From Paralichthys olivaceus (taxonomy: Eukaryota; Chordata; Actinopteri; Pleuronectiformes; Paralichthyidae), in contig NC_091110.1 of assembly GCF_024713975.1 (NCBI RefSeq), positions 1,054,001 to 1,118,000 of the forward strand: DNA of 64,000 nt. Direction: 5' to 3'. A model generated the notes under the pieces. The model did no database searches, was not told where the DNA came from, and saw only the letters and a program-made list of their open reading frames with translations. Numbering within the stretch: position 1 is the first letter of the stretch; each line of letters begins with the position of its first letter. The position numbers and the translations under genes are program-made. Positions 41,420-52,849 of this stretch are shown here, piece by piece.

Positions 41420-43165
41420 TTCTAATTCTTCAGGTTTAATTCTTCCACCCCACATTTCCTCAGCTCCCTCTTTAGTTTTCCTTTCTCTTTGTTATATATC
41501 TGGCAGCGACAGATGACATGGTCCACAGTTTCCTCCCCTTAACCATATTAACACTGTCCTGGTGGGTGCTTCCCTATTAAATGCATTGTTTAGTCCTATG
41601 TGTCCTAATGTTAGCCTTGATATAACTGTCTGTTCTCCTGTGTTTTTCTGTATTGTTTTCATTCCTAATACTTTTGCTTTGTTTGATACAAAGTCCCTTT
41701 TTCTCCCTCATCCCATTGTTTATACCTGTCATTCATGGTGCTACTTCTAATTATTGTTTTGGCTTCAGCCTTACTGAATGTTACCTCTATTTTATTTCCT
41801 GTTTTAATGCTTGTTTAGTGAGTGAGTCTACCATTTCATTTCTGTCAATGCCCCTGTGAGCTGGGATCCACATAAATCGGACTTCAGTTTGTGAATGATG
41901 TATTCTATATAATGTTTTATATATTTTGTAAATAATATCTGCTGTGCAGTGGGGTAACATTGAGTGAAGTGATACCAATGCTGATAGTGAATGTGAACAT
42001 ACTATAACCTTTTTTAACTTGTTCTGCTCTGTCCACTGTATTGCCATAGTTATTGCAAACATCTCTACTATATATACTGTCAGGTGATCTGGTGTTCTTT
42101 GCTTTATATTTATGTTTGGGTCTGGCATAACAAAAGCAAATCCAGTTTTACCATTTTTTGGTTACTTTGACCCGTCTGTGTATATTGGGACCAGAGTATT
42201 GTGTGCTGTCTTTAGTCTTCCCTCTACTATATCCGCGCTATTTACTTTTCATTTGTCTCTCTTCATCTTTTCTTGGATATAACAATCTAATGATACAGGG
42301 GGAAATATCCATGTCGGTGTCATAAGGCACTGTTGCACTATATATTTTACCATGTAACATCATATTTTTTGCCATTTTATTTACTGTCCATACATAACAT
42401 TCTGTCTTATTTTTTTCACTTTCCCAGCATGGTCTCACTGTTGGATGTTCTTCTTTGCTGTGAAATTGTAAGTTTGTCCCGTAGTTTAGCATAAGCTGTT
42501 TGTATCTAAGGTTAGTCGCATTTCTCCCATCTCCACTTGGACGGCTATATTTGGGGAGGTCTTAATAGCCCCACAACATAGTCACAGTGCCTGATTTTGT
42601 AGTCTTATAAATGTTATTTATCAAAGTTTTTGTTGCTGCCCTGTAAACCATACTTCTGTAGTCTATAACTGATCTTATTAGAGCTGTATATACATGTATA
42701 TTCTTCATAGCTCTTCTATTGGCTCCCCATTCAGAACATTTTGCATTTTTTTTGTACATTCCAGGTCAGCTTTATGTCAAATAAAACCTCCAGATATTGG
42801 AACGTGCATATCTGCTCTATATGTTCCCCATACATTTTAAAACTAGCCTCTCTTAACTTTTTCCTAGAATACATAATTTTCGACAGAAAACCTAAATCCT
42901 CATGAATGTGACCATCCTGATTGCATTTTGTATCTTCTCTTGAATATTGAATATTTTAAGCTTTTTATCCCTTTTCTATAAGGCCCCATCATCAGCAATT
43001 AATGATCTTCCTATATCAGAACTTAAGTCTGAGTACAAATCATTATTCATGAAAAAAGTATAGGGCTGATAACAATGCCCTGAGGCGTTCCGTTGTCTGC
43101 CTTATGATATTGTTGTTCTTTACCTTTACCTTGATATATCTATCCAACAAAAAGTTTTTGTTTGT
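41420..43165 (-). mobile_element. RNase H-bearing LINE (I/Nimb-like), 3' part
   Basis: Minus-strand relic. It has an RT motif NGTPQG near 43090, an ADDGAL-like catalytic segment near 43010, a thumb region (WGANRRAMKNIHVYTALIRS, 42700) and a C-terminal RNase H domain (41787-42128: VYIVEMFAITMAIQWTEQNK, then VRFMWIPAHRGIDRNEMVD). Many frameshifts and stops. RNase H downstream of RT places it in the I-like group rather than L2. Confidence 0.8.
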
Positions 43166-43830
43166 CTTTGTCATGTCTCCTGTGTTTTGGTCCTCTTTCA
43201 TAAAAAGAGAGTTTTCATTTTCGATTATGGACAGTGTTTTTCTTACAGTTGGATTTGTGTTTTAAGTTTTGCTCCCTGTGTCCCACTCTGTTCCTTTCTG
43301 TGTCCCACCCTGTGTCCCCCTCTGTGTCCCTCTCCTGTGTCCCTCTGTGTTCCCATCTGTGTTCCTCTCTCTGTGTTCCACCCTGTGTGCCACCCTGTGC
43401 ATCATCCTGTGTCCCTCTCAGTGTTCCTCTGTGTTTGTCTCTATTTCTTGTTTTATTTTGTAGTCTCTGCTCCTTGTGTGTTTTCCCCCTGGACTTCCTG
43501 CTCTCGTCAGGTTCCCCTGTTTGTCCTGTGTCACCTGTCTCTAGTTTGTCATTAGTTCAGTGTGTATTTAAGTCTTTGTGCTTCCCTTGGTCTTTGTCAG
43601 TTTGTTGTTGTGAGATGCCGTACCATGTCTTCACATCTGTCTTTCCACCACTCGTTTCCAGTAAGTCTCTAGTGTTTCCGAATGTTTCCCCTGTTTCTGC
43701 TGAAGAGCTACTTTGAGTTTAGTGTTGCTTTTGGATTTTGTTATTATACCCTATCCTAATTATTAAAGGACACTTTAAATCTTTTGTTCTGCCTTTTTGG
43801 GTCCACCTGCTCCCTTACCCTGTCCCTACA
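43166..43830 (+). repeat. Possible LTR with pyrimidine-rich TGTGTCCC repeats
   Basis: Separates two LINE copies. 43275-43440 is built of imperfect CTGTGTCCC/CTCTGTGT units. Later there is TGTATTTAAGTCTTTGTG (TATA-like, 43562), then ACCCTGTCCCTACA. This is the layout of a U3-R-U5, but I found no matching target duplications. The open frames here are low-complexity artefacts. Confidence 0.3.
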
Positions 43831-43949
43831 AAACATAATAGAATTAATTGACCAATTATGGACCAATTATTCACACACAGCCTCCACTCATCTCCTCCTG
43901 CTCACAAGCAGCCGCCTCAAGCTGCCACCTGCAGCCTATCATGGTTTCT

Positions 43950-44187
43950 GGCAGATGCCACCCCTGTTCCAGCGTTGCGGGTCCTGGCAGATGCCACTTG
44001 TGTTCCGGTGTCGTGGGTCCCGGCAGACGCCGCTCGTTTTCCGGTATTGGGGATCTGGGCAGACACCAATCATGTTTCGGCGTCGGAGGTCCTGGCATAT
44101 ACCACTCGTGTTCCAGTATTGGGGATCCTGGCAGATGCCCCTCATGTTCTGGCGTCGGGGGTCCCGGCAGATACCACTCCAGTTTCT
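43950..44187. repeat. 36-bp minisatellite, about 6.5 copies
   Basis: Unit GGCAGATGCCACTTGTGTTC..GG..T.G.GGTCC, 36 bp long and therefore open in several frames at once, giving 12-residue repeats (GRCHLCSGVVGP-type). The long frames on both strands here are produced by the repeat and are not evidence for a gene. Confidence 0.85.
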
Positions 44188-44289
44188 GTCCCGCCTGGCT
44201 CTGCCTAAGTTCCTGTTCCTGCCCCTCGGTCGGGGTTGCCAGCATGCGTCTTTCCACTTCCTGCCCTTTGGTTTGAGGGTCCGGCCAAA

Positions 44290-44410
44290 GCAGCCTGTGT
44301 CTCTGTGGCAGCTGCCATCTTCTCCTGAGTCTTGACAACAGTGGCAGCTGCCCTCTTCTCCTGTGCCGCGACGGCAGTGGCAGCCAGCATCTTCCCCTGA
44401 GTCTCCTGTG
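44290..44410. repeat. Second 36-bp minisatellite, about three copies
   Basis: Units begin CAGTGGCAGCTGCC.TCTTCTCCTG. On the minus strand they read as 12-residue repeats (QEKMAAATETQA-type). Different sequence from the preceding array but the same period. Confidence 0.7.
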
Positions 44411-44794
44411 GCTCTTCTATAAATTTCCAGCATTCAGTGAGCAAAGAGATTGATTTAAGAGCTGTTCCAAATACTTTTAACATGATCCAATAATTTTGTG
44501 CTAATTCTGCTTGTGGCAGCCTCAGTGGAGCCTCCCCTGCATCCACCATCAGCGCAAATTTCAGTGTTGTCTGGAATGCTCCTATACACGGTCTCAAAGC
44601 CCTAGCCTGAACAACATCCAACTTTGCCAGAGAAGTTTTAGCTGCTGAACCATACGCAAGGCACCCATAATCAAAATTTTCTCTGATCATAGCCCTATAG
44701 ATCATCAGCATGAGAAACACCCAGTCAAGCATCTCATAATAGTTATGACTTTTTCACACTTACTAATCCTAAATCATATTTTACAGATTACGGC

Positions 44795-44885
44795 TGTGAG
44801 GACAATTGGTTGACTTTGGATTGTCACCTCTTTGACAGGTGTGAGGACAATTGGTTGACTTTGGATTGTCACCTCTTTGACAGGT
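44795..44885. repeat. 45-bp tandem duplication
   Basis: GTGAGGACAATTGGTTGACT...CACCTCTTTGACAG occurs twice head to tail, in frame on the minus strand (TCQRGDNPKSTNCPH twice), in the RT part of the LINE relic. Confidence 0.9.
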
Positions 44886-45683
44886 TTCAAGATTGGCACA
44901 ACCACTGCACTGTTTCCACTCTCCTTGGATGGACCCTTGTTCCCACACTGTGTTTATCAGAGATAACATCTTTTCTAATGCTAAAACATCTCTCCCAGGG
45001 GTGGTATTGTGCCCTCACCTTATTGCACATTGCAGCTCTTGTATTGAAAAGAATACATTTATACCATCACTATTTCCATTGTTTGATTCTAGTTTATGTC
45101 CCTCATTCTCAAGCATTGTTCCTCTCCTCAAAAGTCCCTCTCTCCCCACAATACTTATAATATGTATATTCTGAAAAGTTCTGACCAATAGGTTAGATTT
45201 CTCCCTATTATTTATGACTTTTTGATCTCCTTCCATCAAAACAGGAATAGGCAACCCCCTATTAATCCTAGCCATTCTGTGGATCATACTCTAAACTTGT
45301 TTAATAATTGTGAAAGTGCTCAATGATCTACAGAAATTGTGCCAACTTTCTTTCTTAACCCTTTTTTTTACTTTCCTGGCCTCTGCTCGAAGCCTCTTAT
45401 ATTGAATACGATTCTCAACTGGACTCTTTCTTAGCTGCCTATATGCTCTGTTTCGAGCCTGCACTGCCTCATTACAAGTCTTATTCAAGATTCAAGATGT
45501 TTATTTGTCATATACACAATAACAGACACAGCGGTTTATTATTGGGTGCCACCATGGCACTATCTTCCTCTCTTTCCTATTTCCTTTCATTATAATATGA
45601 CAAAATGACTTAGTCCACTCTTCCACACTACTTTCACTTATGACACCTCCCAAATCGGCAGAGAGTTGCTTTTTGAACATATT

Positions 45684-45750
45684 CAATTCAATTTTATTTA
45701 TATAGCGCCAAATCATAATTTACATTATCTCAAGGCACTTTACATTTAAA
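45684..45750 (+). repeat. TTCAATTCAATTTTATTTATATAGCGCC retroposon tail
   Basis: Followed by AAATCATAATTTACATTATCTCAAGGCACTTTACA, a common fish repeat end. Also a TTCAAGATTCAAGATGTTTA piece at 45486-45505, probably another LINE tail inserted in the same relic. Confidence 0.6.
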
Positions 45751-46015
45751 GGTCAAGACCTTAAAACAATATCCCAGCTTTGTGAAAGTTAAACCCCCTA
45801 ATTTAATGTTCCTTCCCCATCTTGAAAACCCTACCAAAACTATTTAAAATGGGGAAATGATCACTCCCCATTGTATAACCACCCATAAAGTCCTAATTCC
45901 CACATCTAGCTTATTCAGCTAAGGCAAAAGTTAAATCTATGCACACCATTTACAACATGAAACGTTGTTGGCCTTCCATCATTCAGCAAGTAAATGCTTA
46001 TCTACAAAATCTTCT

Positions 46016-46570
46016 TGTTAAGTGTAACGGTTGGACAGGTGAACCCAGGTACAGACACAGACAAGGAGACAGGCGTAGGGAATGATATTTTATTACCAGG
46101 CTGAACTTCAGACTGATGCTGGAGAGATGGAGGTAAAGGTGGCAGGTTCAGAAGATTGTCCCAGGTAAGGGGTGTGAGGCAGGGTTCCAGGAGAGCAGGT
46201 TAGTTGATAGGGGAAGGGGCAAGGAGCAGGGACCGGAGCCAGAACAGGAGGAGCTGGAAGGGAAATGGAGAACAGGATGAGATCAGGCAACGGCTCAATT
46301 CTCTATAGTATACACAATAAATGGCGGGAAGCGTAGCAACACTAACTGGTAGCAGAGACTATGATCTGGCAGCGTGGAGGTGGTCAGGAGGAGTATATGT
46401 AGATGCTTGATGACAGATGAGGTGCAGCTGGTGAGGCTCTGCTTTGACTCCGGTGCACCTTCAGGTAATCACACACAGGAAGAACCATCAAGGGAGTGGT
46501 AGCAGGTTAGCAGTTTCCAGAACTAGAGGTAGAGGGCATGGTAGGAGCAGTTTGAGGGGCAGATGTAACA
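46016..46570. mobile_element. Solo LTR, family A copy 1
   Basis: 555 bp from TGTTAAGTGTAACGG to CAGATGTAACA, with exact CTTCT duplications at 46011-46015 and 46571-46575. TG...CA ends and a 5-bp duplication are the signature of LTR-retrotransposon integration. It shares near-identical blocks with 57462-57991 (GGAGCAGGGACC.GAGCCAG, ATCTGGCAGCGTGGAGGTGG). No internal region remains. It interrupts the LINE endonuclease domain. Confidence 0.85.
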
Positions 46571-47410
46571 CTTCTAAAAATTAGCCATTCATCTCTTTAC
46601 ATTTGCTGCCCCATAAAGGATTATGAACATTAAAATCTCCTGACCACACCACTGGGGGCCGCACTTGAGCCATTATTTCATCAAATTTGTCCATATTCAA
46701 CTGGAGACGAGGGTTGTAATAATTTATTACTGAAAATCTTCCTGTTGAGCTCTATATTTCAGTCACAACACACTCAAGCTCTGATAGCACCTTTACCCAC
46801 CTGTATTGAATTCCCTCCCTTACAAATACTGCACATCGTCCCCCTGAAGTATTACGATCTTTGCGCAGACAAACATATCTCTGTAATACAAAATTAAGAG
46901 TTGGTTTAAGTCAATTGTCTTGTACACATATTAATCTTGTTTTTTCTTAAAAGGCATCTACACATGTTTTAAACTCCTGCCCATTGGCCACCAGACTCCT
47001 GGCATTCCATTGGTGTATATAAATCATAATCAGTCTAAGAAAATCATCATCCTCTACTGGGCCTCCATTGGTTTTTACCTTTCCTTCTCTAGAAAACGCC
47101 TGTCTGTAAAGTGTAGATGGTTCAACCCCTTCATTTCAAGGACCCTCTCAGCAGTTTTCACCACATTTCTTTCCAGATCTGTATTATTTTTTATCTGCCT
47201 CATGTCACACAATACCCCAACAATCATTCCTCCTTATTTCCTCAGTTTTTCAAAGTCCTCATCTACAGGACTGCCGGAAGTCGAACAGACCACAAACCAG
47301 GTGTGCCGTCAGCATCAGGGGACAGTTCAGAGAACAGTTACAACTATATATAGTGTCCCTGTACTTGTGATCTTGTGATCAACAGCTCAAAGCACTATTC
47401 TGCCAAAGTC

Positions 47411-47426
47411 TACCCCCCCCCCCCCC
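47411..47426. repeat. Poly-C run
   Basis: About 15-16 C in a row at the boundary between the LINE relic and the Gypsy relic. Confidence 0.9.
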
Positions 47427-47549
47427 TTCTTGCATCATTGCCCCGATTATGAATTAGTCAAGACGGAAACTACCAAAGCTAGCTCCAGGGCCTAAAAAGA
47501 GCATAAAGTGCATTTGACACAGGATCATGAAAGTTCACAGCCTCACCCA

Positions 47550-48760
47550 CTGCTTCCCCGACATGTCTTAGAAGATGGTGACCATTGGAATGCTGGCCAG
47601 CAGTACACTGTCGTTCATCATACTGCCACTTTGCTGGTGTCAGGGTGACTGATGGGTGGGAGTACAGTAGTGGGGACCCCTAACGGACCTGACACAGTGA
47701 GGATCAAGTCGAATAGTGGGAGCAGCAACCCAGGAGTGGTTTGGGTCACTATAGCTGGTCTGGCTGACATCAAAGTAGGTGTCATCTGAGGAGTTTCGTG
47801 CCTCAGGAACATCAGGTCACCATAACATGACAACTCATTCTCTGAGAGGGGCTTGTCCCCAATATGTGGGATACTAACAGAGGCACAACCAGGGGGGTCT
47901 ACTCCAACCACAGTCTTCAACAGGGTAAGATGACCTTGCCTGGCCTTGGTGCGTGCAGTCCATCAAAGGGCTCCACAGGTCATGGATTTTATGAAGCCCT
48001 CATGCACTCCAATCCCGCAGCAGCACCAACTGACCCTCTTTCAGTGGTGCATCTTGAATGTGCAGATAGTAGTTTTTCTTCTGACCTGGGCTGGCATAGG
48101 CTATAGGCCTGGTCTTTCCTTTCTTCTCCTGAGAGAGCACTGCACCTAGTCCACCATGGCTTGCATACACCTCCATGATAAAAGGCAAGGAGGCATCTGC
48201 ATAGACGAGCACCAGTGCAGAAATTAGCTTGGCCTTCAGTGCCTTGAAAATTATATTGCACTCCTCTCTCATGTTCCTGATGATGCCGTGCTCTGCCCTG
48301 TTCTTAGATCTTGTGCCTGCCAGCTCTGCCACCAGCCTATGAAGGGGGCTGCCAACTTGGCAAAGTCTTCCACTAAATGGCAATAGTAGCTGGTGAACCC
48401 CAGGAAAGGCCGCAGCTCTGAGGTCATGGTGGGAGACTTCCAGTTGGCTAATACCTCTACCTTAGTTGGATCTGTGGAGACACCTTTGTCAGCAATCACG
48501 TGGCCTAATTAGGGAAACTCTTGCTGGAAAAATACTGCTGGGATACACCATGCCTTCCTACCCCTAACTTTTACCTTGCCTAAAGCGTCCTGAGGAACCT
48601 GCTCACAAGCGTGATAGCACTTTTGCAATGCCTGCTCAACAGTCTCTGGGGCTGCAGATACTGAGGGGAGATCAAACAAAGCCAGGCCATGCTGCCCAAA
48701 GAGCTCTCTGTAGTTCTTGTGGATCACATTCATCTACAAAACACCAGGGACATGAAAAGA
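47550..48760 (-). pseudogene. Ty3/Gypsy pol fragment (reverse transcriptase/RNase H)
   Basis: Minus-strand frames 48499-48000 show KGVSTDPTKVEVLANWKSPT, ELRPFLGFTSYYCHLVEDFA, KLAAPFIGW, then IFKALKAKLISALVLVYADA and GGLGAVLSQEKKGKTRPIAY: the RT connection and RNase H of a Gypsy element. The RNase H catalytic Asp of the usual DAS motif is Tyr here (EVYASHGGLG), and the two parts are in different frames, so it is dead. The 5' RT core with YMDD is not present. Confidence 0.8.
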
Positions 48761-48804
48761 TGAATTGCTAGGGGGATCCTTAACTACCTCACATCCCACA
48801 CTGT

Positions 48805-51560
48805 GTCAATGTAAATGTCAAATTTATTTATATAGCACATTTAATACAACTTGGCTGACCACTGTACAAGGTACAACCAAAGGACAGTAACACGCAATAC
48901 ATCCAAATAAAATAGGATGAGAGAGAAAGTAAAAATTATAAAAAAAGAAAAATATATAAGTCACATAATAAAATAAAATAAAGTCAGCTGGGATAAAAAC
49001 TTACTCAACTCAAGGAGAATGCCACAGATATGTTTTTAGTAGTGATTTGAAGTGTGAAAGAGAGGGGGCAGATCTAATGTGGAGTGGTAAGTTGTTTCAT
49101 AAGTTTGGGGCAGCTACTGCGAAGGCGCAAGTCTTTTTTTAGGTAAGTCCAGGAGGAGCTGAGTGGCTGATCTCAGCCCCGTAACTAGAGTGTGTGTATG
49201 GAGAAGTTTGGCTAATTAAGGTGGTGCCAGTCCGTTAAGAGACTTAAAAGTAACAGTAAAATATTTTCATTGATCCTGTGACAAACAGGAAACCATTGGA
49301 GGGAGTGCAACACAGGTGTGATATGGTCTCTCTTGTTGTTTTTTGTCAGGAGGCGAGCAGCAGCATTTTGGACGAGCTGTAAGCATTTAATGGAGGATTA
49401 GTCTAAGCCTACATACAGGGAATTACATTAGTCGAGTCGAGAGGTTATGAAGGCATGAATAACCCTCTCAAGATCCTTTTGTGGGAGGTAGGCCTTTACC
49501 TTGGCTATAAGGCTTAGTTTAAAGAAGCTACTCCTAGCAACTCAGCAAATTTGCTGGTCAAATTTAAAGTGAATATTAAGAGCTAGGGGTCCAAGGGTGC
49601 TCACATCCAGCAGTGTCCAATTACAATATCCTCACTCTTAGTTTCATTTAATTTGAGGAAGTTTCTATTCATCCATAATTTGATGTCATTCAGGCAGAGG
49701 TGGGTAGAGTAGCCAAAAGTAAAAGTACTGTTACTTAAGAATAATATGACTCAAGTAAAAGTAAAAAGTAGTCATCCAAATAATTACTTGAGTAAGAGTA
49801 AAAAAGTGCTTGGTGAAAAAACTACTCAAGTACTCAGTAATTGTTGAGTAACGTCTGATTTATTTGTTAACACAAGCATTCAACCAAACAGACAAAAATA
49901 CAAAATAATCATCTTTAGGCAAATTAGAGTTCATCCAATCAATAAAATAAATTAAAATTAATGAATTAATTACAAAATATCTTGAATTAAAATAATCCAG
50001 GTAAATTCAAGTACTTCAATAAAAAATAAAATAAATAAAATAATAATAAATAAAAAATTAAAATAAAAAAATAAATTAAGCACAAGTAACACAAATTTCC
50101 AAACCTTTGTACTTTAAAAAAAAAATCTGTGAGGCTACACCATAGACTGTATTTATAGAGGGCTACATTGAGATCAACATTCACCTAAAATTTTTTAGGA
50201 AACTTACCCCTACATGTTTCCTACAAGTTAGATGTTGAGTTTTTGAATGCTGAAATGTCTGTTTGTTTTGGTAGACACAGAAGACACCGCATAATGTAGC
50301 TGCTGTTTCGCACTTTTTGGAAGGTAAACATGCTTTCAATATGAGGCCAAGGGTGTTCCTCCTCGTCTGTGTCTGCATTGTCTGACTATTGATTCTGACA
50401 TTTTTCATCCGTTTCTCTTTTTTGTTTGCTATGACTTTAAATTTTAAAGGGAACCCGTCCCGCCGCTGAGATTGAGTATGGTCACATGACGAGACTGCAC
50501 GGCTACGTTTGATTGGTGAAACACAGTCACGTGGTAAATCCTTTGGCGGAAGTCTCTCTCTCTGTCAAAATAAAACATTAAAATGAAACGTACACGGGGG
50601 GGGGGGGGGGGGGTAAAAATAATAATGAGTAAGAGTACAGTTTCTTCTTCACAAATCTACTCAAGTAAAAGTAAAAAGTATAGTGATTTAAAACTACTCC
50701 TAGAAGTATAATTTTTTCAAAAACGTAGTCAAGTAAATGTAACGGAGTAAAGGTAACTCATTACTACCCACCTCTGTATTTAGGCAGTCAAGCAGGGTCT
50801 GTAGTGAAGTCTTAGTTTTAAGGTTCAGGGGCAAGTATATTTGTATGTCATCTGCAAAGCAGTGGAAGGAGACATTGTGTTTTTCCAAAAATTTATGTAG
50901 ATTGGGGGGTTGCAGCATATACAGGGAGAATAGAATAGGGCCTAGAACAGATCCTTGAGGTACATCACAAGTGTAAGTGGGGCGGTCCCAGAGCAGTAGT
51001 CACCCAGGTGTCAGATCTAGGAGCACTAATACAGTGAAGTCTCCTGAATCAATAGTTAAAATAAAATATACTCTTAAAAGGGCTGTTTCAATGCTATAAC
51101 AGGGCTTAAAACCAGACTGGAACTTTTCATGCACATTAGGCAGTTTAAAAATAGGCCTGAAATTAGAGAGAACAGAGGGATCAAGATTTTCTTTCTTTAG
51201 CAAGGGCTGTACAACAGCATGTTAAGCAGCTGGGACACAACCAGAGAGAAGGCAGGTGTTTATCATTGACAGAATAGATGGGCCAACAGTGTCAAAGACT
51301 TCTGTAAGAAGAGGAGCAGGCATGCTACAGAGGGGCAATTTGTGGGTCGCAGATGGTGGACCACCTTGGATAGGGAGGAGATTGATATGCGCTCAAACTG
51401 ACCCAAGACAGCTGAACGCATGTGAGGGATAGAGTTGTCATGGTCAGTGGACATAGTTAAAAATGTCCTAAGAGCAGACATTTTTTCAAAAAATAATTTA
51501 AATAAGGAATCACAGAGGCCAGGTGAGGGTCGAATAGGAGTATGACTTTAAGGATTTGTA
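48805..51560 (-). mobile_element. L2/CR1-clade LINE, 3' half, split by a hAT-like element
   Basis: Minus strand, 5' to 3': RAVLGQFERISISSLSKVVH-like segment (51420), LLKKENLDPSVLSNFRPI (51200), EKFQSGFKPCYSIETALLRV (51120), LVLLDLT (51015), then after a palm deletion HNVSFHCFADDIQIYLPLNL (50860), interrupted at 50784, resuming with LNDIKLWMNRNFLKLNETKS (49690) and thumb DHITPVLHSLQW (49330). The 3' end is near 48807 with GCTATATAAATAAATTTGAC. The catalytic FADD is kept; numerous stops and a missing GVPQGS region make it inactive. Confidence 0.85.
49695..50776. mobile_element. hAT-like element (CAGAGGTGGGTAG ends)
   Basis: 1,082 bp from CAGAGGTGGGTAGAGTAGCC to CATTACTACCCACCTCTG. Flanking octamers CATTCAGG and TATTTAGG match at 6 of 8 and fall at a point where the LINE coding sequence resumes exactly. 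Subterminal AAGTAAAAGTAAAAAGTA repeats on both sides are arranged as inverted. It includes an 18-G run at 50596-50613. No transposase recognised. Confidence 0.8.
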
Positions 51561-51569
51561 AGAGTATTA

Positions 51570-52050
51570 AAAATATTAAAAAGAACCTGAGAGTCAGTGA
51601 CAGTTAATGGAGATCAAGTTGGATATGAACTCAGTTTTTGCAGATTTTACGGCTTTCTGATAATCAGATTGACAGTCCTGTAATATTTTTGTATGATACT
51701 CTGAGTTTATCCTTTTTCCACCTTCTCTCTGCCTGCCGACATGCGCATCTGAGGGTGCCAGTACAATCTTTTAACTATGGCTCTGAATGCTTTAGTGCAT
51801 TTCAACCTCAAAGGAGTCCATAGTGCTTGTGCAGGTTGAGTTAAAGAGAGATATAAGCGCAACAGCACTGAGAACATCACAACCATCCACGTTATAGAGC
51901 ATAAAGTCTTTAAAAACAGCAGAGAAATTACTATTAATTATACGACAGTAGTGTGCATGAGGAGAAGGCTTGACCATAAGCATATATAAAGTGCCTGGCC
52001 CTCATGCAAGCCTGTACCTCCAAACCACTCAGTCAACCCTATGCCTGACT
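51570..52050. other. Probably 5' L2-LINE or other repeat, unresolved
   Basis: No frame I can assign; it lies between the L2 fragment and the gag-like frame. Confidence 0.35.
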
Positions 52051-52053
52051 TTC

Positions 52054-52317
52054 CTATAAACACAGGGTATTTCCTATCGCGGGGCAGTGGCCATAGAGGA
52101 CCCGGACAGGAGAAGCAGCACTAGGACTACGTATGGCAGAAGCCTGCTCTTGACGCAGCCAACTGTTATCTGCTGTTAATTGCGCAACTGAGTCCTTCAG
52201 TTCTTGTAACTCTTCTGCCATAATTACAACTTGATTGATGGAGGGACACTCTATGACTGGAGTCACAGCACACGATAAAGAAAACAGAAAAGTAACGAAA
52301 AACCTCACCAGATCCAC
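52054..52317 (-). pseudogene. Gypsy gag-like N-terminal fragment
   Basis: Minus-strand frame with MAEELQELKDSVAQLTADNS and WLRQEQA, resembling the short coiled-coil start of fish Gypsy gag proteins. It is in the same orientation as the pol fragment at 48.0-48.5 kb, so both may derive from one element into which the L2 LINE came later (inference). Confidence 0.35.
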
Positions 52318-52548
52318 AAGAAGCCAGCTGCTGATTTACCTTGAAACAAAATAAAATTAAAACACCAATGCTACAAACAACATAACATTTACTCAGAGTG
52401 ATAAATTAAAATAAATCTAGAAAAAAAATAATGAAACACATTCAGTTTCTGCTCTTAAAAAGTATATCATGCCAACATCCCCAGATTGTGGCAATGTAGG
52501 GCAGCTTGTGACTGGTTAGCTGGGCTTTAACAAGTGTAATAAAAGGGA

Positions 52549-52840
52549 ATGCCACCCTGGAATATTAACCTAGGGAATATTAATTCTCTCAATCCAATAC
52601 TAATAACCATAAGCCATCAGCTGTGTGAATTTCTCCAGAAAAGTAATCTATATGAAGACTATCAGTCAGGGTTTAGAGCTCATCACAGCAACACCTTAGA
52701 GATGGATTATAAATTATTTTATGGCTGTCAGTGAAACTGACAGGAGTCATCTTTGATCCCAATTTGTCCTTTGAATATCATTTAAACCAAATTTCTAAGA
52801 CTGCCTTGTTTCACTTGAGTACTGCTGACAGGGGAGCAAG
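52549..52840 (+). mobile_element. L2-type LINE fragment with internal deletion
   Basis: FLQKSNLYEDYQSGFRAHHS (52630-52690), then after a gap TGVIFDPNLSFEYHLNQISK (52737-52796). The two blocks are normally hundreds of residues apart in L2 reverse transcriptases, so the catalytic core has been lost. Confidence 0.75.
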
Positions 52841-52849
52841 AACAGGAGG

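Larger units (their letters stand above)
44410..47290 (-). mobile_element. RNase H-group LINE (I/Nimb-like), endonuclease to thumb, interrupted
   Basis: Minus-strand relic, 5' to 3': ORF1-like end (VVKTAERVLEMKGLNHLHF, 47170), apurinic endonuclease domain (WNARSLVANGQEFKTCVDA, 46985; RKDRNTSGGRCAVFVREG, 46830; VVWSGDFNVHNPLWG, 46620; NDGRPTTFHVVNGVH after the solo LTR, 45950), pre-RT linker (NRAYRQLRKSPVENRIQYKR, 45400) and RT thumb (ENFDYGCLAYGSAAKTSLAK, 44660). The central palm is missing or degraded. The solo LTR at 46016-46570 and a retroposon-tail fragment at 45684-45740 interrupt it. A 45-bp duplication lies at 44795-44885. Confidence 0.8.

Noticed and set aside
43187..43716. Long overlapping plus-strand frames of 122 and 160 codons
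   Set aside because: They come from CTGTGTCCC-type low-complexity DNA; the residues are repeats of Cys-Val-Pro and Ser-Leu with no domain.
43784..44433. Five long frames on both strands
   Set aside because: A 36-bp unit is a multiple of three, so all frames stay open; this is a minisatellite effect.
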